Source of the DNA: an uncultured Collinsella sp.
GTDB lineage: Bacteria > Actinomycetota > Coriobacteriia > Coriobacteriales > Coriobacteriaceae
Assembly (NCBI GenBank): GCA_900540935.1
Contig: UQHW01000003.1
Span: 45,082 to 109,081 of the forward strand
DNA: 64,000 nt
Direction: 5' to 3'
The position numbers and the translations under genes were made by a program. Shown in pieces: positions 45,041 to 55,174 of the stretch (positions within the stretch are counted from its first letter, which is position 1; each line of letters begins with the position of its first letter). The notes below the pieces were generated by a model. The model did no database searches. It saw only the letters and a program-made list of their open reading frames with translations, and was not told the DNA's origin.

Positions 45041-45153
45041 GCGGAAAACGCGTCCCGGAATATCGGCTCAGACTGGGACGTAGTTTCCGGATGACGCCTC
45101 AAGCGGAAAGTTCATCCCAGAATCCCGCGCTCAAAACGGGACACGCCTTCCGC
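45041..45153. repeat. Two-tier inverted repeat before the patatin gene
   Basis: Outer arms 45041-45057 / 45137-45153 (14 of 17 match; two of the three differences are G-U-compatible). Inner arms 45073-45089 / 45104-45120 begin CTGGGA and pair with a few differences. Follows the 44883-45027 element after 13 bases. Confidence 0.5.
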
Positions 45154-45238
45154 TCCGCCTCCTCAACTCCAAAACCTGTGCGCCCACCATCATAAAACTG
45201 GGTAGAAGAGAGCCAAAACGCAATCGCAGGAGGTCAAC

Positions 45239-46117
45239 ATGACTGCAGAAGATAAGGCAAAGAACGCCGGCAAGGTCGCGCTCGTCTTGGAGGGCGGTAG
45301 TTTTCGCGGGCAGTTTACCGCCGGCGTGCTCGACGTCCTCATGGAGGCCGGCGTCGAGATCCCGGCGGTGTACGGCGTGTCGGCCGGCGCCCTCAACGGC
45401 GTCAACTACAAGTCGCACCAGATCGGCCGCACCAACCGAGTCAATTTGACCTTTTGCAACGACAGCCGCTACATGGGCGCGGCGTCGTTTGCGTCCACGG
45501 GCTCTATCGTGGGCTACGACTTTATCTTCAACGACGTTCAAGACCGTCTGGACCCCTTTGACAACGAGACGTTCGACGTCAGCCCCATCGAGATGTATGC
45601 CGTCGCGACGGACATGCTCTTTGGAACCGCTGCCTACCTGCCGGTCAAAAGCGCTGTGCTCGATCTCGACGCCGTGCGTGCTTCGACCTCGTTGCCGCTG
45701 GTGACGCCGCCGGTCGAGATCGACGGGCACAAATACGTCGACGGCGGCGTGGCGGATTCGGTTCCTATCGAGCATGTGCTCGAGGAGGCGGGCTTCGATC
45801 GCGCGGTCGTCATCGTCACGCAGGACCGCTCGTACGAGAAAAAGCCTTACGAGTTTATGCCGGCAGCGCGTGCGCGCTATGCCGACTACCCCTACCTGCT
45901 CGAGGCCATCGAGACGCGCCATGACCGCTACAACATCCAGCGTATGCACCTGTGGAAGTACGAGCGTGAGGGCCGTGCGCTGGTCGTCGCTCCGCAAAAG
46001 CCGGTCGAGGTCGGCCATGTTGAGCACGATCCGGCAAAGCTGCTCGACCTGTATATTCAGGGTCGCCAGGAGGCAAAGCGCTTGCTGGCCGACATCGAGG
46101 CATTCGTCGAGCGCTAG
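45239..46117 (+). CDS. Patatin-like phospholipase
   Basis: Predicted lipid acyl hydrolase (292 residues) with the Ser-Asp dyad: Ser48 in GVSAGA and Asp168 in DGGVADS. The oxyanion loop is GGSFRG. No signal peptide or membrane segment, so cytoplasmic. ATG at 45239 has AGGAGG upstream. Similar to the YjjU-type bacterial patatins, including the C-terminal RYADYPYLLEAIETRHDRYN region. No operon partner. Confidence 0.9.
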   Translation: MTAEDKAKNAGKVALVLEGGSFRGQFTAGVLDVLMEAGVEIPAVYGVSAGALNGVNYKSHQIGRTNRVNLTFCNDSRYMGAASFASTGSIVGYDFIFNDVQDRLDPFDNETFDVSPIEMYAVATDMLFGTAAYLPVKSAVLDLDAVRASTSLPLVTPPVEIDGHKYVDGGVADSVPIEHVLEEAGFDRAVVIVTQDRSYEKKPYEFMPAARARYADYPYLLEAIETRHDRYNIQRMHLWKYEREGRALVVAPQKPVEVGHVEHDPAKLLDLYIQGRQEAKRLLADIEAFVER

Positions 46118-46180
46118 CGCCGCAACACTACGGCCCGTGGACGACATGTGCAGAAACTCTGGTCGGAGCCAAAATACCTG

Positions 46181-46208
46181 TTGACTCGGGCGGCGAGCGG
46201 GGTAATAT
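46181..46208 (+). promoter_or_regulatory. Promoter of rplM-rpsI
   Basis: TTGACT (46181-46186), 16-bp spacer, TAATAT (46203-46208), about 65 bases before rplM. Confidence 0.6.
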
Positions 46209-46274
46209 GGACGGGTTACTTGCAGAGCCCCGTGAATCTCTGTAACAACACGTACTGTACATGGAGGAGTCTAA

Positions 46275-46718
46275 GTGATTTCGAAATCGACTCACTACGC
46301 CAAGCAGGGCGAGGTCCAGCGCAACTGGGTTCTCGTCGACGCCGATGGTGCTGTCCTGGGCCGTCTTGCCACCCAGATCGCAATGATCCTGCGCGGTAAG
46401 AACAAGCCCCAGTTCACGCCCAACAGCGACTGCGGCGACTTCGTTGTCGTCATCAACGCCGATAAGGTCCAGCTTACCGGTAACAAGGCCGACACGAAGA
46501 CCTATTATCGCCACAGCGGCTACAACGGCGGCCTCAAGGCTGAGAGCTTCCGCCAGGCTATGGAGAAGCACCCGGAGAAGGTCATCGAGCGCGCCGTTCG
46601 CGGCATGCTGCCCAAGACCACCCTCGGCCGTGCCCAGATGACCAAGCTTAAGGTCTACGCTGGTGCCGAGCATCCGCACGCTGCCCAGAACCCCACGAAG
46701 ATTGAGCTGGAGGCTTAA
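46275..46718 (+). CDS. rplM: Large ribosomal subunit protein uL13
   Basis: Standard 147-residue L13: [19 protein letters not shown] near the N-terminus, [35 protein letters not shown] in the middle, and [17 protein letters not shown] start with GGAGG upstream. Two bases before rpsI begins, as in most bacteria. Confidence 0.97.
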   Translation: MISKSTHYAKQGEVQRNWVLVDADGAVLGRLATQIAMILRGKNKPQFTPNSDCGDFVVVINADKVQLTGNKADTKTYYRHSGYNGGLKAESFRQAMEKHPEKVIERAVRGMLPKTTLGRAQMTKLKVYAGAEHPHAAQNPTKIELEA

Positions 46719-46720
46719 AG

Positions 46721-47116
<396 letters not shown>

Positions 47117-47147
47117 GGTTTTATCTCCTTTCGAGATACAATGTACA

Positions 47148-47190
47148 AGCGGGGCCTGCCGATTCCTCGGCGGGTCCCGCTTTTCTTTTT
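47148..47190 (+). terminator. Terminator of rplM-rpsI
   Basis: AAGCGGG...TGCCGA (47148-47163) pairs with TCGGCG...CCCGCTT around TTCC, followed by TTCTTTTT. A smaller TATCTC/GAGATA hairpin precedes it. Confidence 0.9.
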
Positions 47191-47239
47191 CGACTAGGGT
47201 GGGCGGTTGCATATCGCCTGCTAGGGAAGGAGCGATCCT

Positions 47240-48577
47240 ATGCCCCAGAACATCTTCGGTACCGACGGCGTCCGTGGCGTCGCCAACGCCGATCTTTCGT
47301 GCGATCTTGCGTTTCGCCTGGGTCGCGCGGCGACCAAGTTCCTTGGTCCGGACATCTGCATCGGCCGCGACACGCGTCTTTCGGGCACCATGCTCGAGAG
47401 CGCTCTGACCGCCGGCATTATGGCCGAGGGCGGCCGTCCGCACTGCTGCGGCGTCATCCCCACGCCTGCCGTGGCACTGCTCACCGTTCAGAACGAGCTC
47501 GACGGCGGCATCGTCATCTCTGCTTCGCATAATCCGCCGGAGTTCAACGGCATCAAGTTCTTTAGCCGCAAGGGCATGAAGCTTCCCGATGCTGTCGAGG
47601 AAGAGATCAGCGCCTGGGTCATGTCCGAGGAAGCCATGGCTGCCGATACGCTGCCGACCGGTGCCGGCGTTGGCCACATCATCAAGATGAAGGACGCTCG
47701 CAAGGCATATGTCGATCATGCCATCGATACGCTTGATGGCCTGAGGCTCGATGGCTTGGTCGTTGCCGTCGACTGCGGTCACGGTGCTTCTTGCCAGACC
47801 ACGCCCGCCGCGCTGCAGCGCCTGGGTGCTACGGTCCATGCCATCAACACCGATTATTGTGGCACCGACATTAACGTTGAGTGCGGCTCTACGCACCTCG
47901 AGCCCTTGCGCGAGCTCGTGCTGCGCACCCATGCTGACATCGGCCTGGCCCACGACGGCGACGCCGACCGCGTACTGTTCGTGGACAGCGAGGGCAATGA
48001 GATCGACGGTGACTACATCCTGGCTATCTGCGGTTCCGACCTCGCCGCCCGCGGCAAGCTCGCCAACTCCGAGATCGTCTCGACCGTCATGTGCAACCTG
48101 GGCTTCTCCATCGCTATGAAGGAGCAGGGCTTCGAGATGGTTCAGACCGCCGTGGGCGATCGCTACGTTCTGGAGCGTATGCTCGCGGACGGCGCCGTCA
48201 TCGGCGGCGAGCAGTCCGGCCACATCATCTTCCTGGAGCACAACACCACCGGTGACGGTCTGGTGACGGCTCTGCAGCTGCTGGCCGTGCTCAAGCGCAC
48301 CGGTCGTACCCTCACCGATCTTGCCGGCATCATGAAGAAGTACCCGCAGGTACTCGTCAACGTGCATTCCGACAACAAGGCCGGCCTGGACGATTGCCAG
48401 CCCATCTGGGATGCCGTCGCTGCCGCCGAGAAGGAGCTCAATGGTCGCGGCCGCATCTTGGTGCGCCCGAGCGGTACCGAGCCGCTGGTCCGCGTTATGG
48501 CCGAGGCCGAGACGCACGAGCTGACCCAGCGCGTTGTCGACGACATCGTCGAGGTTGTCAAGCGCGAACTTCCCTAA
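47240..48577 (+). CDS. glmM: Phosphoglucosamine mutase
   Basis: Converts glucosamine-6-phosphate to glucosamine-1-phosphate for peptidoglycan precursors. The 445-residue alpha-D-phosphohexomutase has FGTDGVRG at the N-terminus, the phosphoserine at Ser96 (ISASHNP), the Mg loop DGDADR (AHDGDADRVLF), sugar-binding GGEQSGH and the C-terminal RPSGTEPLVRVM phosphate site. ATG 47240 has AAGGAG upstream. It belongs with nagB in controlling amino-sugar flux. Confidence 0.97.
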   Translation: MPQNIFGTDGVRGVANADLSCDLAFRLGRAATKFLGPDICIGRDTRLSGTMLESALTAGIMAEGGRPHCCGVIPTPAVALLTVQNELDGGIVISASHNPPEFNGIKFFSRKGMKLPDAVEEEISAWVMSEEAMAADTLPTGAGVGHIIKMKDARKAYVDHAIDTLDGLRLDGLVVAVDCGHGASCQTTPAALQRLGATVHAINTDYCGTDINVECGSTHLEPLRELVLRTHADIGLAHDGDADRVLFVDSEGNEIDGDYILAICGSDLAARGKLANSEIVSTVMCNLGFSIAMKEQGFEMVQTAVGDRYVLERMLADGAVIGGEQSGHIIFLEHNTTGDGLVTALQLLAVLKRTGRTLTDLAGIMKKYPQVLVNVHSDNKAGLDDCQPIWDAVAAAEKELNGRGRILVRPSGTEPLVRVMAEAETHELTQRVVDDIVEVVKRELP

Positions 48578-48648
48578 TGGTCAAAAACGAGTGCCAAGTG
48601 GTAAACTGTTAAGGCTATTTTGGTCGATTGGTATGTCCGAGGGGGAGC

Positions 48649-49146
48649 ATGTTCACTAAAGTCCTAAGGTCTTTTGGTATGCGTGGTCGAGTCCTTACGC
48701 TGGATGCTCCCATCTCGGGCGACGTCATTCCGCTTTCCGAGGTAAACGACCAGACATTTGCCACCGGCCTTTTGGGCCAGGGCGTGGCGATTCAGCCTAC
48801 CGGCACGCGCGTGATTGCACCGGCTGATGCCAAGGTCGAGGCCATTTTTCCCACGGGACACGCTGTTGCGCTTAACACGGTCGATGGCTTGGACGTGCTC
48901 ATCCACGTTGGTTTGGACACTGTTCAGCTTGAGGGCAAGCACTTTACCGTACATGCGCAAGTGGGTGACATCGTCCATAAGGGCGATGTGCTCATTGAGT
49001 TCGATCGCGAGGCAATTGCTGCCGAGGGCTACGATGTGACGGTTCCCATCTTGGTGTGCAACTCCGTTGAGTTCTCGAGCATCAAGGGCTCCGTTGGCGT
49101 GCATGTCGAAGAGATGGACCAGCTCATCGTTGCTCGCGAGCGCTAG
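48649..49146 (+). CDS. PTS glucose/N-acetylglucosamine-type EIIA protein
   Basis: A 165-residue phosphocarrier of the Crr family. The phosphorylated His86 lies in VLIHVGLDTV and the partner His71 in PTGHAVAL, matching His90 and His75 of E. coli EIIA-Glc. ATG 48649 has GGGGGAG upstream. As a stand-alone EIIA it could feed an EIICB elsewhere or signal catabolite state. The nagB neighbour fits amino-sugar uptake. Confidence 0.92.
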   Translation: MFTKVLRSFGMRGRVLTLDAPISGDVIPLSEVNDQTFATGLLGQGVAIQPTGTRVIAPADAKVEAIFPTGHAVALNTVDGLDVLIHVGLDTVQLEGKHFTVHAQVGDIVHKGDVLIEFDREAIAAEGYDVTVPILVCNSVEFSSIKGSVGVHVEEMDQLIVARER

Positions 49147-49186
49147 CAAGTGCACGTGGCCATTAGCCTACAATTCAAACACGTTT

Positions 49187-49220
49187 ACGGAGGGCGCCCT
49201 TGAAAGAGGACGCCCTCCGT
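49187..49220. repeat. GC-rich hairpin between EIIA and nagB
   Basis: ACGGAGGGCG (49187-49196) pairs with CGCCCTCCGT (49211-49220), with no T-run. The rest of 49147-49418 holds a GGCCGCA/TGCGGCC hairpin near 49331-49353 and no gene. Confidence 0.6.
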
Positions 49221-49418
49221 GGCAAGATGAGATTTGTCCGAAGCTAAAAGGCTTCGGGTCACCGTGGACGGGCAGGGGCCTCGACGCGGCTAGACACGAG
49301 ACACATACATTACGCGACCTCGCCCTGGTGGCCGCACACGTTGGTTGCGGCCGACGCGGGCCGCGGGCAAGTGCTTGTAAGGGGAGCCTTGCCTCTCTTG
49401 TACGAGAAAGGACGCGTA

Positions 49419-50147
49419 ATGAAGATTATTAAAGCTAAAGACTACGAGGATATGAGCCGCAAGGCCGCCAATATCATCTCGGCGCAGGTTATCCTCAAGC
49501 CCGACTGTGTGCTGGGCCTTGCCACCGGCTCCACCCCGATCGGTGCCTACAAGCAGCTCGCTGCTTGGTACGAGAAGGGCGACGTCGACTTTGCCGAGGT
49601 CAGCACATACAACCTGGACGAGTATCGCGGCCTTTCGCACGACGATCCCCAGAGCTATCACTACTTTATGCGTGAGAACTTCTTCGATCACATCAACATC
49701 GACCTGAACAACACGCATGTGCCCGACGGTTCCAACCCCGACGCCGCCGCTGCCTGCTCTGAGTACGACAAGATCGTCGCGGCCGCCGGTTACCCGGATC
49801 TGCAGCTGCTCGGCATTGGCAACAACGGCCACATCGGCTTCAACGAGCCCGATGACCACTTCTCCAAGGGCACGCACTGTGTCGACCTCACCGAGAGCAC
49901 CATTCAGGCCAACAGCCGCCTGTTCGACAGCATCGACGATGTTCCCCGTCAGGCCTACACCATGGGTACCCAGACCATCATGTATGCCCGCATGATCCTG
50001 GTCGTCGCCAACGGCGAGGCCAAGGCTCAGGCCGTGCACGATATGTGCTATGGTCCGGTTACGCCCAAGTGCCCGGCTTCGATCCTGCAGCTGCACACCA
50101 ACTGCGTTGTCGTTGCCGACGAGGCCGCCCTTTCGCTCTGCGAGTAG
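49419..50147 (+). CDS. nagB: Glucosamine-6-phosphate deaminase
   Basis: Converts glucosamine-6-phosphate to fructose-6-phosphate and ammonia, the entry point of amino sugars to glycolysis. The 242-residue enzyme has LGLATGSTPIGAYKQL, the catalytic STYNLDEYRGL, YHYFMRENFFDHI and LGIGNNGHIGFNEP. ATG at 49419 has AAAGGAC upstream; the longer frame from 49341 is not supported. It lacks the C-terminal extension of the E. coli enzyme, as is usual in Gram-positive bacteria. Confidence 0.97.
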   Translation: MKIIKAKDYEDMSRKAANIISAQVILKPDCVLGLATGSTPIGAYKQLAAWYEKGDVDFAEVSTYNLDEYRGLSHDDPQSYHYFMRENFFDHINIDLNNTHVPDGSNPDAAAACSEYDKIVAAAGYPDLQLLGIGNNGHIGFNEPDDHFSKGTHCVDLTESTIQANSRLFDSIDDVPRQAYTMGTQTIMYARMILVVANGEAKAQAVHDMCYGPVTPKCPASILQLHTNCVVVADEAALSLCE

Positions 50148-50179
50148 CGCGAATCCTGCACCTCGACATAGCCTTGCCT

Positions 50180-50207
50180 AAGGCCTCCGCTTTGCGGGGG
50201 CCTTTTT
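50180..50207 (+). terminator. Terminator of nagB
   Basis: AAGGCCTCCGC, loop TTTG, then CGGGGGCC with TTTTT. Confidence 0.88.
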
Positions 50208-50594
50208 GCTATCCCTTTCCGCCCGCTTGACCAAAATCTTGCCGCAAGCTTGACGAATGCCGGATGCCCGACAGCTTGATTCATTCCATATCAGATTCTA
50301 TGCAAAAATGCCACTAAAAGGTCGTAGACGGTAGCGGGTGCTAGGCGAGTTGAATGACATAGCTGAACCTTGTTCATTTGCGTTACACTGCCGCTTAGAT
50401 GGGACAAGCTGACAAGCCATTTACCTGCTTAAAGACCGATTAGTCGGGGGATTAATAACAATCGGCCCTCGCTGTACAAAAACTTGCCGCTTGCGTACCA
50501 AAAGACAACCTAGAACACAAGGTCGCTCTATTCATAGCGCGGCTTGTATGGTCTTGCGGTTACAGTGTCCATACGGTCGAGTTGAGGAGCGGGC

Positions 50595-53594
50595 ATGGTA
50601 AACGATTTGGACAGTATAGACGACCTCGAGCTGATGCCGCTGGGCGGAGGCTATATGGTGCGACGCGAACGCTTGATGAATGAGCTTCTCGCCAAGGGCC
50701 GAAAGGCCGGCATCGTGGTTCTCTATGCGCCCGACGGGTTTGGGAAGACCTCGGTGCTGCTGCAGTACACCCATGAGGTTAAATGCGACCCGACGCGAGG
50801 CCCCGTGCGGATTATCGAGGCCGATCGCGCCACTGGGCGCGAGGTGTTTATGCAGCTCGAGGTGGTTACCGAAGAACTCAAAGACAAACCGCACTCCCTT
50901 ATCGCGATTGATAATGTGCCAAACCTCGATCAGCACGATACCGAAGACCTCATCGACAGGATTCGCGGCCTGCGCGCTATGGGGGTAGGGGTCTTTATCT
51001 CCTGCCGTCCTTCAAATCGTCAACTGATTCATGGGCTGGGCGATTCGGTTAAGATTAATGCGCAGATGCTCAAGGTGCATGCCTATGAGTATTCGGCGTG
51101 GGCATCGGCGTTTTCGATCAGCACATCGCTCGACTTTTATCAGCTTACGCAGGGCGTGCCCGAGCTCGTTTCGGCATTGCAGACGGGTCTGTATGGCCAA
51201 GGCGACGTAGCCGGTCTGCTCGAAAACGAGATTGTCAACGTATATGGCGCGGCACTTGTCGACCTGGCTTCGCTCGACAATAATGCGCTGTTTTGCGTGG
51301 CATGTCTCATGATTTTGATGGGCGAGGGCAATATCGCAGAGCTCGAGGCTTGTGGGGTGAGACTGTCGATGGTCGACCAGTCCTACCTTGTACGCGATTA
51401 CCCGATCTTTGGTTTAGATCCGGCCGACCGGAGCTTTACGTGCCTGGGCGCCGAGGATAACGGACGGCTTCGCCTGCGAAAGTTGGTGGCCGAGATCCGT
51501 CCCGAGCTAGTTCCGCGGGCGGCTCGAATTTTGCTCAAGGCAGGCCGATGTGACGCGGCGATGGACCTGGCCGACGCCTTTCTGGACCGTAGCGTGGTCC
51601 TTGAACTTGCCGGGCAGTATGGGGTCGATCTTGCTCTGACGGGGCACGGTGCCGATGTCTGCCGGGCGGCGTTGAGTACGATCGATGCCGAAGATCACGC
51701 TCCAGAGCCAACGCCTGCCGAGGCACTCGGGGTATATTTGGCGGCGGTCAGCGTGTCCAACACAAAGCTCGCCCGCTGCATGGCATCGCTCATTGAGCAT
51801 GCGGGCGATCGGGCAGCCTGTGAAATAGATCCCGTTTCGTGGAAGGTCGCCCAGGTCCTTACGGCAGTTTGCTATGGGGACAACGGGCTTGGGCTTCCCA
51901 TGAACCTTGCTGTGCCGGAAATCGAGACGGAACACACGGCACTCGACATGCTCTTTGCACATATCGGGGCCAAGCACTGGTTGGCTGAGCGGGGAGACGA
52001 CGGTGGTGCTCTGCAGCAGCTCAAAACGCGCAAAGCATATGACTGCGAGCTCGATATCGCGGGGACTTTTATACGGGCCGATAGCATGCTAGTGGAGCTC
52101 TTCGATGGGTCGTTTGCGGGGATCGACGAGCGCGACGACGAGATGGCGCTGATACGGGACGCGCTCGATGTACGTGGACTTAAGGCGCCGGCTATCTGGG
52201 TGCGCATGGTGCTGGCGGCACGGCGGCTCCTTTCCGGCTTGCCGGTAACCGACGATGCGGCGTTCAACGAGCTCGATCGCTTTGCCGTACGCATGCGCGA
52301 CAACCAGATTCAGCTGTTTGGCCTGCTGCTAGAAGGCTGGCAATCGCTGGCAGAAGGTCGGCCGGTCAATGCGAAGTTCCGCGCGGTCCAGGTGCTCAAA
52401 CTGGCTGAGGAGCCAATTGCATACATGCGCGACAATGCGTTGCTGCTGGAGCGTGCGGCGTATCTGCGTAACACCTCGATGGTTTCGGTGCGCGAGGAGG
52501 CGGAGCTGCTCGATATAAGCCAGACGCAGGTTGGTGGTGCAGAAGCATGGATGGTGGCGCTGCATTTGGCTTGCGCGGGGCGAGATAGCGATCTTGCGGC
52601 CTGGATGTCCATGAATCGCGCGGGGATTCTAGAGCCATCGTATCGGCTCTTTGCACGCCTTGCCATGCATTGTCTGGGCGAGCCGGCGGCCAGAATTCGT
52701 AAGAAACTCCCCGTGCGCGAGCTATCGCGGTACTCGCTGCGTGACGATCTGGAAGGGGAGGGTGAGCGCCTGTTCCAGGCCGGCGAGGTTGAAGCCGTTG
52801 ATACCATTGACCATATCGAGATTCGCATGTTTGGTGCGTTTCGCGCCGAGCGCGACGGGTTTCCCATCACGGACAAAATGTGGCGCCGCAAGAAGGCGGC
52901 GACACTTGCCGAGCGGCTTGCGCTGGGCATGGATGCGCTCGTCGATCGTGAGACGCTGGCCATGGAGTTGTGGCCCCATGCCGAGTTCAATAGCGCCCGC
53001 AACAACCTATACTCGACGATATCGCGCTTGCGGTCGGCTTTGGGACCGACGCCGGATGGCAAGTCGTGCGTGCTCATCCAAAATGAATGCATTGGGCTCA
53101 ACAGTGACTACGTCAAGACCGATGTACGGCTGTTTGACCAGATAAGCCGCGAGGTTTTGGGAAATCGCACGGGTGCGCGCGGGCCCCATTTAGTTGAGCT
53201 GTGCCTTAAGATTGAGCAGCTTTATGCCGGACCGCTGTATGTTCCCAATGGCTGTAATCCCACCTACTTTTTGCGTATGCGACGCATTATGCAGTCAAAG
53301 TTCATCGATTGCATGATTAAGGGAGCAAATGCCGCTCTAGAAGAAAACGATTTGCAGTCGGCGATTTGGCTGGCGGAGTCGGGGCTTCGACAGGAAACGG
53401 CGCGTGAGGATATGGTGCGCTGCGCCATGCGTGTCTACAGTGCGGCGGGGCGGCGGCGCGATATCGTCGAGCTATACAGTGGGCATATGCACCATCTGAG
53501 GGAGCAGGTCAATGGCGTGCCCGAGCCCGAGACGAGGCGTCTATACGAGCGCTTGGTGGAGGGGCGGCTCAATCGCGTGTTGGTCGAGCGATAA
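50595..53594 (+). CDS. Large STAND-type transcriptional regulator with SARP/BTAD C-terminus
   Basis: A 999-residue signalling regulator. N-terminal P-loop NTPase with YAPDGFGKTSVLL near residues 43-55 and a long helical middle (about 300-720, repeat-like). Near 741 an OmpR-type winged helix begins (IEIRMFGAFRAERDG ... RNNLYSTISRLRSALG), followed by a bacterial transcriptional activation domain (about 840-990) as in SARP/AfsR proteins. The order ATPase-sensor-wHTH-BTAD is the reverse of AfsR but common in Coriobacteriia. GAGGAG precedes ATG 50595. Its target is unknown; it has no adjacent operon partner. The 365 bp upstream (50230-50594) hold no gene. Confidence 0.85.
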   Translation: MVNDLDSIDDLELMPLGGGYMVRRERLMNELLAKGRKAGIVVLYAPDGFGKTSVLLQYTHEVKCDPTRGPVRIIEADRATGREVFMQLEVVTEELKDKPHSLIAIDNVPNLDQHDTEDLIDRIRGLRAMGVGVFISCRPSNRQLIHGLGDSVKINAQMLKVHAYEYSAWASAFSISTSLDFYQLTQGVPELVSALQTGLYGQGDVAGLLENEIVNVYGAALVDLASLDNNALFCVACLMILMGEGNIAELEACGVRLSMVDQSYLVRDYPIFGLDPADRSFTCLGAEDNGRLRLRKLVAEIRPELVPRAARILLKAGRCDAAMDLADAFLDRSVVLELAGQYGVDLALTGHGADVCRAALSTIDAEDHAPEPTPAEALGVYLAAVSVSNTKLARCMASLIEHAGDRAACEIDPVSWKVAQVLTAVCYGDNGLGLPMNLAVPEIETEHTALDMLFAHIGAKHWLAERGDDGGALQQLKTRKAYDCELDIAGTFIRADSMLVELFDGSFAGIDERDDEMALIRDALDVRGLKAPAIWVRMVLAARRLLSGLPVTDDAAFNELDRFAVRMRDNQIQLFGLLLEGWQSLAEGRPVNAKFRAVQVLKLAEEPIAYMRDNALLLERAAYLRNTSMVSVREEAELLDISQTQVGGAEAWMVALHLACAGRDSDLAAWMSMNRAGILEPSYRLFARLAMHCLGEPAARIRKKLPVRELSRYSLRDDLEGEGERLFQAGEVEAVDTIDHIEIRMFGAFRAERDGFPITDKMWRRKKAATLAERLALGMDALVDRETLAMELWPHAEFNSARNNLYSTISRLRSALGPTPDGKSCVLIQNECIGLNSDYVKTDVRLFDQISREVLGNRTGARGPHLVELCLKIEQLYAGPLYVPNGCNPTYFLRMRRIMQSKFIDCMIKGANAALEENDLQSAIWLAESGLRQETAREDMVRCAMRVYSAAGRRRDIVELYSGHMHHLREQVNGVPEPETRRLYERLVEGRLNRVLVER

Positions 53595-53597
53595 AAA

Positions 53598-53626
53598 ACG
53601 GGCGCCCGAAGTACTTGGGCACCCGT
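53598..53626. terminator. Bidirectional terminator between converging genes
   Basis: ACGGGCGCCC pairs with GGGCACCCGT with one mismatch. On the minus strand the stem is followed by TTTTTT, so it mainly serves yhbY. Confidence 0.8.
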
Positions 53627-53663
53627 AAGCTTGCTATGTGTTGGCTCGCCGGATCATTGGCTC

Positions 53664-53963
53664 TTAGACGAGCTTGATCTTCTCGATATCCTTGCGCGAG
53701 GACTCGCGATACAGCGAGAACTTGCGGCCGATGACCTGGACGACCTCGGCGTGGCAGCGCTCGGCGAGCTCTTCGGCGGCTTCGCGGGCGGAAAGACTGG
53801 AGCCATCGAGCACGGAGCACTTAACGAGCTCGTGCTTCTCCAGATAGGCGACCGTCTGCTCGACGGTGCCCTCATTAATATCGGACTTGCCGATGATGAT
53901 GGCGGGGTTGAGGTGATGGGCCATGCTGCGAAGCTGCTTGACCTGGGCTCCTGTCAGTGCCAT
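53664..53963 (-). CDS. yhbY: YhbY-family CRM-domain RNA-binding protein
   Basis: A 99-residue single CRM-domain protein associated with pre-50S ribosomal subunits. Starts MALTGAQVKQLRSMAHHLNP and carries the GKSDINEGTVEQTV turn; the GxxG-loop region reads DGSSLSAREAAEELAERCHAEVVQVIGRKFSLYR. Length is normal. Single gene upstream of a strong terminator. Confidence 0.93.
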   Translation of the reverse strand: MALTGAQVKQLRSMAHHLNPAIIIGKSDINEGTVEQTVAYLEKHELVKCSVLDGSSLSAREAAEELAERCHAEVVQVIGRKFSLYRESSRKDIEKIKLV

Positions 53964-54121
53964 GGGTTCTCGCTTTCTATGTATGGGGCGCCCCGCGACG
54001 GGGCCTTAATCTACGTGAGCTGTCCCACGATAACGCAGGAACGGCGCGGTGTGGAGCGCGTTTGCCCAGTTCAAAAAGAATGCGGATGCCGAATGAGTGG
54101 GCGGTGCGGGCTGCGAACAGG

Positions 54122-54952
54122 CTATGAGCTGGGCGCAGAGACCGGCTCCCATGCAATAAACGCCCAGCGAACCTTACGGATATGGTCGAGCATATAGCGC
54201 CCCTGCGGCACGCCCTTGGAGCCCGGCTCACCGGCATGGGGATTCTCGATCATGTGCTGGGCGATGTAGTCGCGCAGACGGTCGACCTTATCCTCGTTGC
54301 CATGCTCAAGCATGCGGGAAAAGTCCGCCACGCCCGCTTCAAGGCTGTCGAAGGTATCGCGACGCGGCGATTCAAAGTACGTGACCTGCGGCAGGGCACC
54401 CATCTGAATGAGGATATTAAAGGCATACACAAAGCCATTACTGCAGGTAACCGAGGCACCGATGGCATTCATCAAGTGCAGGTCATAGCGCGGGCTGGAG
54501 TTAGCGACCATCGTGACAGCACAACGCCGACGAGCTGTACGGTCGAGCTTGGCAAGCGCACCTTTTAGATCGGTCGTCGTAACCGACCGACTGGCAAAGG
54601 CAACATCCACCGCTTTCGCGACCGGTCCAACCAAATCCCAATCATCATCCCAAGCAAGCTCAAGCGGCGTAATGAGATCCTCGAGCCCATAGTACTCAAT
54701 ACCAGCATCAAGCGTGCCCAACATAGCAGGGGAAAAGTCAGCCGCAATCACAGGATGCCCAGCCTGAGCAAGCGGAATAGCAATCGACCCAGCCCCACAC
54801 CCCATATCAAGCACGGATTCACCAGGCTTTAACGCCAACAGCTTGATAAAGTCCCGGGCATACGGGGCAGTCTCCAACGGACGAAAATGCCGAGCCCGCT
54901 TATCCCACTCAAAAGAATCATCAGCCCGCCGCCGACCAGCCTGCAAGCGCAT
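54122..54952 (-). CDS. Class I SAM-dependent methyltransferase
   Basis: A 276-residue methyltransferase with motif I VLDMGCGAGSIAIPLA and motif II-like PVIAADFSPAML. The substrate cannot be read; the C-terminal half (LHLMNAIGASVTCSNGFVYAFN) is typical of small-molecule methyltransferases of gut anaerobes. The start is taken at ATG 54952, with a weak GGAATGG upstream. The 3' end meets the region of yhbY without overlap. Confidence 0.8.
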   Translation of the reverse strand: MRLQAGRRRADDSFEWDKRARHFRPLETAPYARDFIKLLALKPGESVLDMGCGAGSIAIPLAQAGHPVIAADFSPAMLGTLDAGIEYYGLEDLITPLELAWDDDWDLVGPVAKAVDVAFASRSVTTTDLKGALAKLDRTARRRCAVTMVANSSPRYDLHLMNAIGASVTCSNGFVYAFNILIQMGALPQVTYFESPRRDTFDSLEAGVADFSRMLEHGNEDKVDRLRDYIAQHMIENPHAGEPGSKGVPQGRYMLDHIRKVRWAFIAWEPVSAPSS

Positions 54953-55174
54953 TCATTCGCCATTCCAATCAGCAGAAAGAAGCTCAGAACGAATCAAACC
55001 ATCAGCCACGGGCCATCCCCCTTACAACAAAAAAGCGACTCCTCCCAAAAGAAGAGCCGCAACCAGCATATATCAGAAAGAACCGATCCAACGCCAAACC
55101 GCCATACCAGCAAAGTAGGGCAGAAGCGAAGCGACTGCCAAAGGGATAGAACCCAACCGAGGTCCCGTTGTGCG

